A DNA stretch of 48,540 nucleotides. It comes from Ignavibacteria bacterium UBA2333 (GTDB lineage Bacteria; Bacteroidota; Ignavibacteria; Kapaibacteriales; Kapaibacteriaceae). Numbering within the stretch: the first letter of the stretch is position 1; each line of letters opens with the position of its first letter. Positions 10,096 to 19,761 of the stretch are shown one piece after another. A program made the translations under genes and the position numbers. Under the pieces are notes generated by a model, which saw nothing but the letters and a program-made list of their open reading frames with translations, was not told the origin of the DNA and did not search any database. Where the stretch lies: contig DDUR01000051.1 of assembly GCA_002344895.1 (NCBI GenBank), positions 65,896 to 114,435 on the forward strand. Direction: 5' to 3'.

Positions 10096-12939
10096 GTGAT
10101 CGCCATGCAAACCATGCGATATGCCATTCTGTCCATCATGATCCTTGTTCTTCCGGCCATTGTTATGGCCCAGGGAACGATTGTGGGCAAAGTTACGGAT
10201 GGCGAAACCGGTGAGCCGCTTCGCGGCGCAACCGTCTTTGTTGAAGCTGTGAAAAAGGGTGCCTACTCGGATACAAAGGGTGCCTACCGTGTGAAGGGCG
10301 TTCCCGCAGGAACGTACACACTGAAGTTCACCTACGTTGGTTACGACGCAAAAATTGTTGAAAACGTCGTGGTCAACAAGGATAAGACGACAACGGTAAA
10401 CGTTGTTCTTATGGTAACAAAGACCGAAGGCAAGGAAGTTATCGTTGAAACGACACGTGCCAACGACAATGCCGCTGCGCTTCTTGCCCAGCGGAAAAAC
10501 GCTGCCCAGGTATCTGACGGTGTTGGTAAGGAAGAAATGTCCAAACTCAACGATGGAGATGCTGGCCAAGCGCTGAAGCGTGTTTCCGGTGTAACACTCG
10601 TTGAAGGGAAGTATGTGTTTGTTCGGGGCACAAGTGACCGATACAGCAATACGACGCTGAACGGTGCGGCTCTGACGTCAACCGAGCCGGATAAAAAGAG
10701 TTTTGCCTTTGACATGTTTCCGAGCGATTTGCTGGAAAACGCAAACGTCGTGAAGTCCTTTACACCTGACCTTCCTGGCAACTTCGCCGGAGGTCTCGTT
10801 CAGCTAAACACGATTGACTTTCCGCAGGGCACAAGTCTGAAGATCTCAGGCTCACAAGGTTTTAACGACTTTGTGACGTTTAAGGATAACGGCTTCTTCC
10901 GTACTGCTGGTGTATCTGGTGATGCCCTCGTAAATGGTGCATCTGGACGTGCTATGCCATCGGATGTTCCTGCTGACCGATCTGGTATGAACGAACTCCT
11001 GCGCGATGTGCGCGCTGGTAATGCAGATGCCATCGCCCGTATGGATCGTATTGGCCAGACGTTTAACAATCAGCTCTGGCAAACGGGTACGGAGACCGTC
11101 ACACCTAACGGTAGCCTGTCGCTGACCTACACTGACATCTTCACGTTTGGTGAGTCAGATCAACTTGGTGTTGTTGCCTCGGCCAACTATGGTACGTCGT
11201 ATCAGAACAATGCCATCGTTCGCGCTGGTATCCTTTCGAATCCTCAAGACTTCCTCTTCAAGTTTAACGGACGCCAGTCAACACAGTCAACATCACTTGG
11301 TGGACTGTTTAACATCGCCTACCGAATTGGTACAACGTCGACCATTTCGTTTAAGAATGCCTACAACCGTTCGGGCGATATCGACAACGTCTACCTCAGC
11401 GGCGAAAACTTTGCCCAATCCCAAGCGCAGAAACTGTTCAGTTTCCAATACGTCGAAAAGACACTGTACTCAGGAACCGTAGCCGGTGAGCATACGATGA
11501 CCTTCCTGAACAATGCATTGTTCGATTGGAAACTTGGTTACTCAAACTCTACGCGGAACGAGCCCGACTTCCGCCGTCTGCAATTCCTGCGAAATGCATC
11601 GGATAGCGGTCAGCCACTGTATGCAGCGTTTGATCTTTCACCCCAAGGTGCTGGTTCACGCGCTGGGCGCTTCTTCTCGGATCTTAACGACGATGCTATT
11701 ACCGGTGACATCAACTTTAACCTCCCGGTAACCTCGGAAATCAAGGTGAAGGTTGGTGGTCTTGTTGAGAACCGCTCGCGCACGTTTAAGGCTCGGTCAC
11801 TCACGATTGTCCAGGGAGTTGAGAATGACATCGCTGACAAGCTTGTTATTCCCGACACGGATGAGATGCCTGACCTCTCACCCTTCTTTGCCGACAGCAA
11901 CTATAGTGTTGAAAAGCAGCGACTGAGTTACTCCGAGGATTCTAAACTCAGCGATCAATACGACGCACAGGAGAATCTTATTGCTGGTTATGCAATGGTC
12001 GATCTGCCCTTCACGGTGTCCGGACTCGAGATGCGTGTGATAACCGGTGCTCGACTTGAGAAGAACATTCAGCGACTGAACTCCTTCTCGCAGACAAACG
12101 ATCCAGTGTTTGTGAACCAGGATCTGCTCGACATTCTGCCGGCGTTTAATCTTATTGTGAAGCCGATGACGGACTTTAACATTCGTGCTAGTGCATCACA
12201 AACACTTGCCCGTCCTTCACTGCGCGAATTCGCTCCGTTCCAGTTCTATGACTTCCAGCAGCAAGCAACAATCTCGGGTAATCCGAATCTGACGCGTGCG
12301 CTGATTCAGAACTACGACCTGCGTTTTGAATACTTCCCGGGTCCAGGCGAAGTACTCTCCGTAAGCGGCTTCTTTAAACGCTTTGAGAACGCCATTGAAG
12401 AAACACTCTTCCCGCAGCAATCAGAAGTTGTACGTTCTTATGGTAACGCCAATGGAATTGCCAACAACGTAGGAGTTGAGGTTGAGGCACGAAAGGGGCT
12501 AGGATTCCTTACTTCAGCACTTGAGAACTTTATGTTCTCGATTAACGCCTCACTCGTTAACTCCGAGATTACCGTTGAGCAGGCTGGTGTAACTGATACA
12601 CGTTCCATGTGGGGGCAGAGCCCATACAGCGTGAATGCAAGTATTGCCTACTTCAACCCTGAAACACGTACGGCCGTCACACTTGGCTATAACACGTATG
12701 GACGCCGCATCATCCAGGTCAACCTCGTTGGTGTGTTCCAGGGTGATCCACACGTCTACGAACTTCCACGGGACATCATCGACTTCAGCGTTGTACAGCC
12801 AATTGGTGACCAGCTGGAGCTTAAGCTTGGAGTTCGTGACCTCCTGAATCAACCACTGAAGTGGGAGCAGAACGGTGCTCTCATTCAGAGTAACGTCCGC
12901 GGCATGAACATTTCGCTCGGCTTCGGATATCGCCTCTAA
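10096..12939 (+). CDS. TonB-dependent outer-membrane receptor with carboxypeptidase-like regulatory domain
   Basis: A 947-residue TonB-dependent receptor that should import a substrate across the outer membrane using energy from TonB-ExbBD. It has a signal peptide (ending VMA before QGT), a CarboxypepD_reg-like beta-sandwich (about residues 22-110; GKVTDGETGEPLRGATV), a plug domain (about residues 130-240, with ALKRVSGVTLVEG and FVRGTSDRYSNTTLNG), then a long beta barrel ending LGFGYRL. The GTG at 10096 has GAGGTG at suitable spacing; ATG 10105 or 10114 are possible and also leave a usable signal peptide. The next gene encodes a large T9SS cargo protein starting 70 bases downstream, suggesting one operon and a shared substrate, as in other Bacteroidota pairs. 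The substrate cannot be read from sequence. Confidence 0.93.
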   Translation: MIAMQTMRYAILSIMILVLPAIVMAQGTIVGKVTDGETGEPLRGATVFVEAVKKGAYSDTKGAYRVKGVPAGTYTLKFTYVGYDAKIVENVVVNKDKTTTVNVVLMVTKTEGKEVIVETTRANDNAAALLAQRKNAAQVSDGVGKEEMSKLNDGDAGQALKRVSGVTLVEGKYVFVRGTSDRYSNTTLNGAALTSTEPDKKSFAFDMFPSDLLENANVVKSFTPDLPGNFAGGLVQLNTIDFPQGTSLKISGSQGFNDFVTFKDNGFFRTAGVSGDALVNGASGRAMPSDVPADRSGMNELLRDVRAGNADAIARMDRIGQTFNNQLWQTGTETVTPNGSLSLTYTDIFTFGESDQLGVVASANYGTSYQNNAIVRAGILSNPQDFLFKFNGRQSTQSTSLGGLFNIAYRIGTTSTISFKNAYNRSGDIDNVYLSGENFAQSQAQKLFSFQYVEKTLYSGTVAGEHTMTFLNNALFDWKLGYSNSTRNEPDFRRLQFLRNASDSGQPLYAAFDLSPQGAGSRAGRFFSDLNDDAITGDINFNLPVTSEIKVKVGGLVENRSRTFKARSLTIVQGVENDIADKLVIPDTDEMPDLSPFFADSNYSVEKQRLSYSEDSKLSDQYDAQENLIAGYAMVDLPFTVSGLEMRVITGARLEKNIQRLNSFSQTNDPVFVNQDLLDILPAFNLIVKPMTDFNIRASASQTLARPSLREFAPFQFYDFQQQATISGNPNLTRALIQNYDLRFEYFPGPGEVLSVSGFFKRFENAIEETLFPQQSEVVRSYGNANGIANNVGVEVEARKGLGFLTSALENFMFSINASLVNSEITVEQAGVTDTRSMWGQSPYSVNASIAYFNPETRTAVTLGYNTYGRRIIQVNLVGVFQGDPHVYELPRDIIDFSVVQPIGDQLELKLGVRDLLNQPLKWEQNGALIQSNVRGMNISLGFGYRL

Positions 12940-13008
12940 CACGACAGTACACTTCTTGTGATGCTTTCTACTTCGAACATTCCTCTTCCCACACACATGG
13001 AGAAACAC

Positions 13009-16000
13009 ATGCGTCGCACGCTCTACGCCCTTCTCGTCCTGGCCGTAGCGTCCGTGACCATGTGGGCACAGAATCCCACATCCGTTACGTTACGTTATCC
13101 CAATGGCGGCGAAGTTTTCCGTCCTGGATCAACACAAGAACTCCGCTGGGACACAGCGGGCACATTCCGTGCTCGTTGGCGTTTCCTCTTTGGAACGTCG
13201 CCAGTAGGTCCATGGACACCACTTTCGGCTCCAGCTGCAAACGTTCTGGATTCTGGAGCGACACGCGGTCAGACGGTTCCGGGAAGTGGTGGATGGAGAG
13301 TGCCATCGGTGGGAACAACGTCCGGATATATTCGGCAAGAACTCATTGCTGATCCGAATGTTTTTGACATTTCCGATGCACCATTTACTATTGAGTCACC
13401 TCAGACCATTACACCCGACTCGATTCTGCAAGGTGAGATCACAACAACGATCCGCCTTCGTGCTTCGAAGATCTACGGTCTGAAGGGATACGTCTACGTG
13501 AACGACGGTGCTCAGATCATCATCGAACCAGGTACCATCATTGTTGGTGACATACCAGGTGAGAACTCAGCACTGATCATCAACCGAGGTGGTAAACTTG
13601 TTGCTGATGGTACGAAGGAACGCCCGATTGTCTTCACATCACGTGCAGCCCCTGGTCAGCGTGCTCGTGGTGACTGGGGTGGTGTGTTGATTTGTGGCAA
13701 GGCTCGCACAAACAATCCTGCCGGCCAGGCAGCACTGGAAGGTGGCGTAGCTGATCAGCAAGCTGGTGGTAAGGGCTGGTACGGTGGAACAGATGACGAT
13801 GACTCGAGCGGAGTACTTCGATACGTCCGTATTGAGTTTGCAGGCATTGCAACACTTCCGAACAGTGAGCTTAACTCACTTACCATGGGTAGTGTTGGCC
13901 GTCGTACAGTTCTGGATCATATCCAGGTATCCTACGGAAACGATGATGGATTTGAATGGTTTGGCGGAACCGTCAACGCTAAGCACCTCATCTCCTATGG
14001 TATCCTTGACGATGATTTTGACTGTGACAACGGATTCTCAGGTAAGGTACAATTTGGACTCGTAAAGCGATTCCGTACCGTTGCCGATGTGTCTACGTCA
14101 CAGGCATTTGAGATTGACAACGATAACGCGAGCTCGTATAACAATCCCAAGACGTCTGTTATTTTCTCAAACATTACAGCTATCGGTCCACTTGAAGACA
14201 CATCATGGACAGCGGGTTCTGGTGCTAATCAGTATAGCTCACGATATGGTGCAGCAGGCCAGATCCGCCGTAATGCTCGTGCTAGCATCTTTAACACCGT
14301 CTTTGTTGGATGGCCACGCGGATTTGAGATTGCTCAGGTGCAAACCATGGTTGCAGCACTTGGTGATACGCTGAACCTCCGAAACAACAGCTGGTACGGA
14401 GTAAAGAATGCAACGTTCACACTTGCCGGTGGCACACCGCCAGCTGGTCTTGATGTTAACTGGCTTGCAACACCTGCCTTTAACAACGTTGTTGAAAAGG
14501 CGAATCCAAACAACGCCGTTCTTGAGAATCCGTGGGCAACTGACAATTCATTCAGTGCTGTGCCCCTTTCCGCAGCCCCTTACCTGAACTCTGCACGTTT
14601 TGATAATGCTTCTGCACAAGTGAACCTTGGTGATGCATTCTTTGACAAGGTAGACTATCGTGGTGCTTTTGCGCCAACCGGAACACGCTGGGATGATGGC
14701 TGGGCAGAATACGATCCGATCAACAGAGAGTACCGTGCACAGCCTGTTGTACGTGTTACATCACCTGGTGCTGCTGCTGGTGAATCGTATACAGTAGGTG
14801 ACAAGGTGACGATTACGTGGGATACGTCTGGTGCAGCCGGTAATGTCTTCCGTTTTGAGTTTGGAACATCGGCTAATGGGCCATGGACAACAATCACTGG
14901 TGCTGCGAGCGTTACGGACGCCGGCTCCACACGTGGTAAACTTGTAGATGGCTTTACGATTCCAAACACAATCACAACAACAGGCTACATCCGCATGTCG
15001 CTTGTGAGTGACCTTGGTGTGTTTGACGTGTCGGACTTCCCATTTGAAATTAAGGCTCCTGTATCAACAGAACCTGTTGTACGCCTGATTGAGCCAGGTA
15101 CGGCAAACCGTACGTTCCGTGTTGGACAATCGGTTGACCTTCGTTGGGATACAACAAACACATTCCGTCAACGTTGGCGCTTTGAGTTTGCCAAGAGCCA
15201 GAACGGTCCATGGAAAACGCTCCCTGGTCTGAGCAACGTACTTGATTCCGCAAACCGTCGCGGATCCTTCCCTGGTGGTATTGTTTTCCGTCCGGAAGAC
15301 GAGACGACAACGGGATACGTTCGGATGGTGATGCTGTCGGACACAACAAAGACTGACGTCAACGACGCACCGTTAACGATTGAAGCTCCAGATCCTGTAC
15401 AAGTTGATAGTATCCTTGAAGGAGAAATCAACGGTCGTGTCTATCTCTCCAACACCAAGATCTACGGTCTGAAGGGATACGTCTACGTAAATGACGGTGG
15501 AGTCCTTGAAGTTCAAAAGGGAACCATTGTTGTTGGTGACACACCAGGTGAAAACTCAGCCATCATCATCAACCGTGGTGGCAAGATCCTTGCCGAAGGC
15601 ACACCGGAAGATCCAATTGTCTTCACATCACGTGCCGCTCCTGGCCAACGTGCTCGTGGTGACTGGGGTGGAATCCTCATCTGCGGTAAGGCTCGTACGA
15701 ACAACCCTGCTGGTCAGGCTTCTCTTGAAGGTGGCGTAGCAGATCAAACAGCTGGTGGTAAGGGCTGGTATGGCGGCACAGATGACGACGACTCAAGTGG
15801 TGTACTTCGATACGTTCGTATTGAGTTTGCCGGTATTGCAACACAACCAAACAGTGAGCTTAACTCGCTCACCATGGGTGGTGTTGGACGTCGCACCGTA
15901 CTTGACCACATTCAAGTATCGTACGGCAACGACGATGGTTTTGAGTGGTTTGGTGGCTCTGTCAATGCCAAGTACCTCATCTCCACCGGTGTCCTTGATG

Positions 16001-17010
16001 ATGACTACGACACCGATGCGGGCTTCACGGGTAAGGTGCAGTTTGCCGTAGCGCAACGTTTCCGTACAGTAGCTGACGTGTCAACATCACAGATGTTCGA
16101 ATCAGACAACGACGCAGCCGCATCGTACAACAGTCCAATCACGGCACCAACCTTTGTGAACGTCACCGGTATCGGCCCACTGGCTGATACATCGTGGACA
16201 CCAGGATCGGGTAACAACCAATACAGCTCACGTTTTGGTGCCGCCGCTCAAATCCGTCGTAACTCCCGTCAGAGCATCCACAACTCCGTCTTCATCGGCT
16301 GGCCACGCGGATTTGAATTTGCTCAGGTACCTACGATGCTTGCTGCAGCAGGCGACTCCATTGAGATTCGCAACAACAGCTGGTATGGGGTGAAAGGGGC
16401 CGTCCTCACACTTGCTGGTGGAACACCACCAGCTGGTATCGACGCTAACTGGCTTGCTAAACCAGCATACGGTAACGTTGTTGACAAGTCGTCGCCTAAC
16501 CTTGCCCAGCTCGAAGCACCATTTGCTACGGGTCGTGACTTTAATCCTGCACAGAAGAGCAGCTCGCCACTTTCAACGGGTGCTGCATTTGACGGCAAGG
16601 CAAGTGATCCATTCTTTGAGCGTGTGAACTTCCGCGGTGCCTTTGGTACACAACGTTGGGATCTTCCATGGGCTGAGTATGATCCGGTCAATCGCGAGTA
16701 CAAGGCAAAGGATCCGACGAGTGTTCGCGAAGAAGATCATGTTGTTGCTGGTATCACTGGATCGGCTCATCCGAACCCATCGTCCGACGCCAGCACAGTA
16801 CGTTACACACTCACAACTGACGACGTCGTCACGATTCGCATCATCGATGCAGTTGGTGGCTTCTCGTCGAACTTCATCACGTCTGAGCCACAGACGGCTG
16901 GTATCCATGAGTTTAACCTCATCACTGCCGACCTCAGCTCGGGCACCTACTTCCTGACGATCACCGGAACACGCGGCACTATCACCATTCCCGTGACAGT
17001 TACGCGCTAA
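13009..17010 (+). CDS. Large T9SS cargo protein with duplicated beta-helix-like modules
   Basis: A 1333-residue secreted protein. The frame is open from 12958, but ATG 13009 is preferred: GGAG at 12999-13002 lies six bases upstream and the product begins with a signal peptide ending MWA before QNP. Three ~100-residue Kre9/Knh1-like beta-sandwich modules (WDT...GPW pattern) start near residues 25, 578 and 688. Two long near-copies of a beta-helix-like domain, each containing KIYGLKGYVYVNDG, RGDWGG and YGGTDDDDSSG, start near residues 154 and 817, a 663-residue period. The last ~80 residues, beginning HPNPSSDAST, form a T9SS type A sorting domain ending IPVTVTR. It likely sits at the cell surface and works with the upstream TonB receptor; the ligand is unknown. 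Confidence 0.88.
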   Translation: MRRTLYALLVLAVASVTMWAQNPTSVTLRYPNGGEVFRPGSTQELRWDTAGTFRARWRFLFGTSPVGPWTPLSAPAANVLDSGATRGQTVPGSGGWRVPSVGTTSGYIRQELIADPNVFDISDAPFTIESPQTITPDSILQGEITTTIRLRASKIYGLKGYVYVNDGAQIIIEPGTIIVGDIPGENSALIINRGGKLVADGTKERPIVFTSRAAPGQRARGDWGGVLICGKARTNNPAGQAALEGGVADQQAGGKGWYGGTDDDDSSGVLRYVRIEFAGIATLPNSELNSLTMGSVGRRTVLDHIQVSYGNDDGFEWFGGTVNAKHLISYGILDDDFDCDNGFSGKVQFGLVKRFRTVADVSTSQAFEIDNDNASSYNNPKTSVIFSNITAIGPLEDTSWTAGSGANQYSSRYGAAGQIRRNARASIFNTVFVGWPRGFEIAQVQTMVAALGDTLNLRNNSWYGVKNATFTLAGGTPPAGLDVNWLATPAFNNVVEKANPNNAVLENPWATDNSFSAVPLSAAPYLNSARFDNASAQVNLGDAFFDKVDYRGAFAPTGTRWDDGWAEYDPINREYRAQPVVRVTSPGAAAGESYTVGDKVTITWDTSGAAGNVFRFEFGTSANGPWTTITGAASVTDAGSTRGKLVDGFTIPNTITTTGYIRMSLVSDLGVFDVSDFPFEIKAPVSTEPVVRLIEPGTANRTFRVGQSVDLRWDTTNTFRQRWRFEFAKSQNGPWKTLPGLSNVLDSANRRGSFPGGIVFRPEDETTTGYVRMVMLSDTTKTDVNDAPLTIEAPDPVQVDSILEGEINGRVYLSNTKIYGLKGYVYVNDGGVLEVQKGTIVVGDTPGENSAIIINRGGKILAEGTPEDPIVFTSRAAPGQRARGDWGGILICGKARTNNPAGQASLEGGVADQTAGGKGWYGGTDDDDSSGVLRYVRIEFAGIATQPNSELNSLTMGGVGRRTVLDHIQVSYGNDDGFEWFGGSVNAKYLISTGVLDDDYDTDAGFTGKVQFAVAQRFRTVADVSTSQMFESDNDAAASYNSPITAPTFVNVTGIGPLADTSWTPGSGNNQYSSRFGAAAQIRRNSRQSIHNSVFIGWPRGFEFAQVPTMLAAAGDSIEIRNNSWYGVKGAVLTLAGGTPPAGIDANWLAKPAYGNVVDKSSPNLAQLEAPFATGRDFNPAQKSSSPLSTGAAFDGKASDPFFERVNFRGAFGTQRWDLPWAEYDPVNREYKAKDPTSVREEDHVVAGITGSAHPNPSSDASTVRYTLTTDDVVTIRIIDAVGGFSSNFITSEPQTAGIHEFNLITADLSSGTYFLTITGTRGTITIPVTVTR
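13421..16706 (+). repeat. Internal gene duplication: two ~1.3 kb direct repeats
   Basis: The stretch about 13421-14745 is repeated at about 15410-16706, offset by 1989 bases. Protein copies are nearly identical across the GDWGG, GWYGGTDDDDSSGVLRYVRIEF and NDDGFEWFGG segments, while many third codon positions differ. The duplication is therefore not brand new and is held by selection on the protein. Confidence 0.85.
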
Positions 17011-17032
17011 CGTTCGGTCGTAAACAGAACAG

Positions 17033-17074
17033 CTTCAGAGGCGACTCCGGCAACGGGGTCGCCTTTGAAGTTTT
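17033..17074 (+). terminator. Rho-independent terminator after the T9SS cargo gene
   Basis: A 17-pair stem (17033-17049 with 17054-17070, only two G-U pairs) closes a GCAA loop and is followed by four T residues. It lies 22 bases after the stop of the T9SS cargo gene. The short T run makes it less canonical, but the stem is very strong. It may also act for the convergent minus-strand transcript. Confidence 0.8.
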
Positions 17075-17078
17075 ATGG

Positions 17079-17168
17079 ACGCAGGGTGACGCGGGCCTAC
17101 GCAGGGTGACGCGGGCCTACGCAGGGTGACGCGGGCCTACGCAGGGTGACGCAGGGTGACGCTGGGTG
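17079..17168. repeat. Tandem repeat, 10/20-bp unit
   Basis: Nine 10-base units run head to tail. Three copies of a 20-mer (ACGCAGGGTG followed by ACGCGGGCCT) start at 17079, 17099 and 17119, then ACGCAGGGTG twice and ACGCTGGGTG once. It is non-coding and lies between convergent genes. Confidence 0.9.
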
Positions 17169-17191
17169 ATCATTCTCGCAATGAACGACGT

Positions 17192-17228
17192 GTAACCCGG
17201 CGTAACCCGGTGTAAGCAAGCGTATCTT
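17192..17228 (+). promoter_or_regulatory. GTAACCC-GTAACCC-TATCTT module (copy 1)
   Basis: Two GTAACCC boxes 10 bases apart (17192, 17202) precede TATCTT at 17223, followed at once by CCCACCAT repeats. The same arrangement occurs at 43814-43846 ahead of the Rhs fragment. TATCTT resembles the promoter -7 box of Bacteroidota, but no gene starts downstream here, so its function is unproven. Confidence 0.35.
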
Positions 17229-17230
17229 AC

Positions 17231-17302
17231 CCCACCATTAACCCCACCATTAACCCCACCATTAACCCCACCATTAACCCCACCTTTAACCCCACCATCA
17301 AA
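17231..17302. repeat. Minisatellite of six 12-bp units, G-rich on the minus strand
   Basis: Six tandem units of CCCACCATTAAC (the fifth has CTT for CAT, the last ends CAAA). On the minus strand this reads as repeated GGGG runs separated by TTAATGGT, a pattern able to form a G-quadruplex. The stop codon of the minus-strand barrel gene lies inside the last unit, so the repeat forms the start of that gene's 3' untranslated region. Confidence 0.9.
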
Positions 17303-17924
17303 AATTGAACCCGACATTCAACCCTGGTTCACCGATGAATTTCGACCACTTATCGTCGAGCTGCCGAAACTGGTCTGGAAGTTCTGAGTGGTACATACGA
17401 TGTGTAATACAAATGGAAGGCTGGATAAAGAACATGTCGTTAAACAACTTTATGTGATAACCAACGCGGTATGAGTTAAACAACTGAAATCCATCATCAA
17501 TCCGGTTGCCGTTATCGTTCATAAAGACCTGATATGTGGGCATGGCGCTGACCTCTGCATACAGACCATTCCACAGAAAACGTGTGTAGGCAAGAGTGAT
17601 ACCGAATTCGCGAACGTAACCCGGGAACCGTTCTTCAGGCTTTTTGTAGGCATCGTTGAAGATCGGATGAATACCGTTAGGCCAGGCATACCTCCACGTT
17701 ATAGCCGAAACAGTCACCACGTCTTGTTCGGTGATTCGGTAACCAACATTGAGTTGAGCAAAGTTTGGCGGGTTCTCTGTATCGAGATTGCCGACAAGCA
17801 CAAACAGCGACGTACCGACAAACCACTTGGGATAGGTACTGTCGGCCTCATAGTACTGTGCCTGGAGGCGTCCGCAGAAAAGCAGCAAAAGTGTGATAAC
17901 GAGAATGAGGGTTCTGGTGCGCAT
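17298..17924 (-). CDS. Small outer-membrane beta-barrel protein (hypothetical)
   Basis: A 208-residue protein with a signal peptide (residues 1-22, ending LQA before QYY) and alternating aromatic/polar strands through to a C-terminal Phe (VGFNF), typical of small outer-membrane barrels folded by BamA. Segments such as GITLAYTRFLWNGLYAEVSA and YRVGYHIKLFNDMFFIQPS look like paired transmembrane beta strands. No specific family is recognised. Its stop lies within a G-rich minisatellite. Confidence 0.78.
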   Translation of the reverse strand: MRTRTLILVITLLLLFCGRLQAQYYEADSTYPKWFVGTSLFVLVGNLDTENPPNFAQLNVGYRITEQDVVTVSAITWRYAWPNGIHPIFNDAYKKPEERFPGYVREFGITLAYTRFLWNGLYAEVSAMPTYQVFMNDNGNRIDDGFQLFNSYRVGYHIKLFNDMFFIQPSICITHRMYHSELPDQFRQLDDKWSKFIGEPGLNVGFNF

Positions 17925-18204
17925 ACGACAGTGCCGTAGTAGTTAACGAAGAGTGGTGAAAAATGAGATTGGCAAACTACTTCGTCGTGGACCGGACAAT
18001 TGTTCACCTAAGTGAAGAAATGCACAGAGTCAGCAACGCCGCCGTATTGGGCCTTCCACGTATCGGTGAGCGGCGGAGATGTCGGATGAATTAGGTTATC
18101 TTGTGATGAATCGATTGACTTCCACACATATAGGTCGTAACCGTCGGCGTGCGTTCGTTTACGTGTAGGGTTACGCACATATTTTGTGATCTACGCAGCA
18201 TTCC
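17925..18204. other. Intergenic region upstream of the restriction island
   Basis: No gene is visible in these 280 bases between the divergent barrel gene and hsdM. It should hold both promoters; the only element I can point to is the TATTTTG box near hsdM. It is the presumed left edge of the defence island, but no tRNA or attachment-site repeat is visible. Confidence 0.5.
18180..18186 (+). promoter_or_regulatory. Possible -7 box of the hsdM promoter
   Basis: TATTTTG lies 18 bases before the hsdM ATG and resembles the TAnnTTTG element of Bacteroidota promoters. No clear -33 element is visible, so this is a weak call. Confidence 0.3.
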
Positions 18205-19761
18205 ATGGCCAAACGTTCTCCTTCGAAATCTTCCCAATCCTCCACTGCTGACATTGGCTTTGAAGAAAAACTCTGGCAGTCGGCGGATAAACTGCGGTCC
18301 AACATGGACGCGGCAGAGTACAAGCATGTCGTGCTTGGACTAATCTTCTTGAAGTATATCTCGGATCGGTTCGATGACGTACGTAACCGGCTCCTTGATC
18401 AGGTCGCGGAGGGGGCTGACCCAGAAGACCCTGATGAGTATCGGGCACTCGGTGCGTTCTGGGTGCCGGAAGACGCGCGCTGGGCACACCTGCAGGCCAA
18501 TGCAAAGCAGACAACCATCGGGAGGCTGGTAGACGACGCGATGGTGGCCATTGAGAAGGACAATCCGCGTCTGAAAGGTGTGCTGCCAAAGGACTATGCA
18601 CGACCAGCACTCGACAAGCACCGATTGGGTGAGTTGATCGATCTGATCGGGACCATCGGACTCGGCACCCAGGAGCAACAGTCGAAAGACGTGTTGGGTA
18701 GGGTGTATGAGTACTTCCTCTCGAAGTTCGCCAGTGCCGAAGGCAAACGTGGTGGACAGTTCTACACGCCGAGCAGCATTGTGCGCTTATTGGTGGAAAT
18801 GCTTGCACCCTACAAGGGTCGCATCTATGACCCCTGTTGCGGATCTGGCGGCATGTTTGTGCAGAGCGAAAAGTTTGTGGAAGCACATGGCGGACGTCTG
18901 GGCGACATCAGCATTTATGGTCAAGAGAGCAACAGCACCACACGCCGTCTGGCCATGATGAACCTGGCCATCCGCGGCATTGATGCCGACCTTGGCACGG
19001 AGCATGCCGACACCTTCCGTCACGACATGCATCCCGACCTCAAGGCCGACTATGTGATTGCCAACCCACCCTTCAACGATTCCGACTGGTTCCGCAACCC
19101 GGACGACGTCCGCTGGCAGTATGGCATTCCGCCCAAGGGCAACGCCAACTTTGCCTGGGTACAACACTTTGTTCACCACCTTGCCCCGAACGGCAAGGCC
19201 GGTTTTGTGTTGGCCAACGGCAGCATGAGCAGTAACCAGTCAGGCGAAGGCGAAATACGCAAGGCACTTGTCCAGGCGGGTCTTGTCGACTGCATGGTTG
19301 CACTTCCCGGTCAACTCTTTTACAGTACACAGATTCCAGTATGCCTATGGTTCCTGCGAAAGGGTGAAAAGGTTAAGGGGCGAAAGGGGGAGGTGCTGTT
19401 TCTTGATGCGCGCAAAATGGGAACGATGGCATCGCGTGTACACCGCGAACTCACGGACGCCGACATCCGCAAGATTGCCGACACCTATCATGCGTGGGAG
19501 AGTGGCGACAAGACGTACGAAGACATCCCCGGCTTCTGTGCCAGTGCCGATCTCGCGACGATTGAAAAGCACGGCTACGTGCTCACCCCCGGGCGGTACG
19601 TCGGCGCTGAAGAAGTAGCCGACGACGACGAACCATTCGACGAAAAGATGAAGCGTCTCACCGCAACACTCTATAGGCAGCTCAAGGAATCGGCTCATCT
19701 TGAGCAAGAGATCAAGAACAATCTTAAGGGGCTTGGGTATGGCCAAGAAGAAGCTGAGTGA
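18205..19761 (+). CDS. hsdM: Type I restriction-modification system, DNA methyltransferase subunit HsdM
   Basis: HsdM methylates adenine N6 in the target sequence chosen by HsdS and is part of both the M2S methylase and the R2M2S restriction complex. The 518-residue protein has the N-terminal helical HsdM domain (EKLWQSADKLRSNMDAAEYK, about residue 15), the SAM-binding motif DPCCGSGGMF (residues 209-218) and the catalytic NPPF motif (residues 287-290). All key residues are present, so it should be active. The downstream accessory gene overlaps its 3' end by 23 bases. It is the first gene of a split hsdM-hsdS-hsdR operon whose hsdR lies about 11 kb downstream. Confidence 0.96.
   Translation: MAKRSPSKSSQSSTADIGFEEKLWQSADKLRSNMDAAEYKHVVLGLIFLKYISDRFDDVRNRLLDQVAEGADPEDPDEYRALGAFWVPEDARWAHLQANAKQTTIGRLVDDAMVAIEKDNPRLKGVLPKDYARPALDKHRLGELIDLIGTIGLGTQEQQSKDVLGRVYEYFLSKFASAEGKRGGQFYTPSSIVRLLVEMLAPYKGRIYDPCCGSGGMFVQSEKFVEAHGGRLGDISIYGQESNSTTRRLAMMNLAIRGIDADLGTEHADTFRHDMHPDLKADYVIANPPFNDSDWFRNPDDVRWQYGIPPKGNANFAWVQHFVHHLAPNGKAGFVLANGSMSSNQSGEGEIRKALVQAGLVDCMVALPGQLFYSTQIPVCLWFLRKGEKVKGRKGEVLFLDARKMGTMASRVHRELTDADIRKIADTYHAWESGDKTYEDIPGFCASADLATIEKHGYVLTPGRYVGAEEVADDDEPFDEKMKRLTATLYRQLKESAHLEQEIKNNLKGLGYGQEEAE

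Noticed and set aside
10080..10190. N-terminal extension of the exported protein gene across the TonB receptor start
   Set aside because: It would put 37 extra residues ahead of ATG 10079 and overlap the divergent gene's coding region, while a clean signal peptide begins at GTG 9998.
17079..17302. Possible CRISPR array
   Set aside because: Units are 10-20 bases and directly adjacent, with no unique spacers, and no cas genes are near.
17117..17317. Minus-strand frame encoding GGVN repeats
   Set aside because: It is a translation of the 12-bp minisatellite in a frame that overlaps the end of the barrel gene, with no start signal or family.
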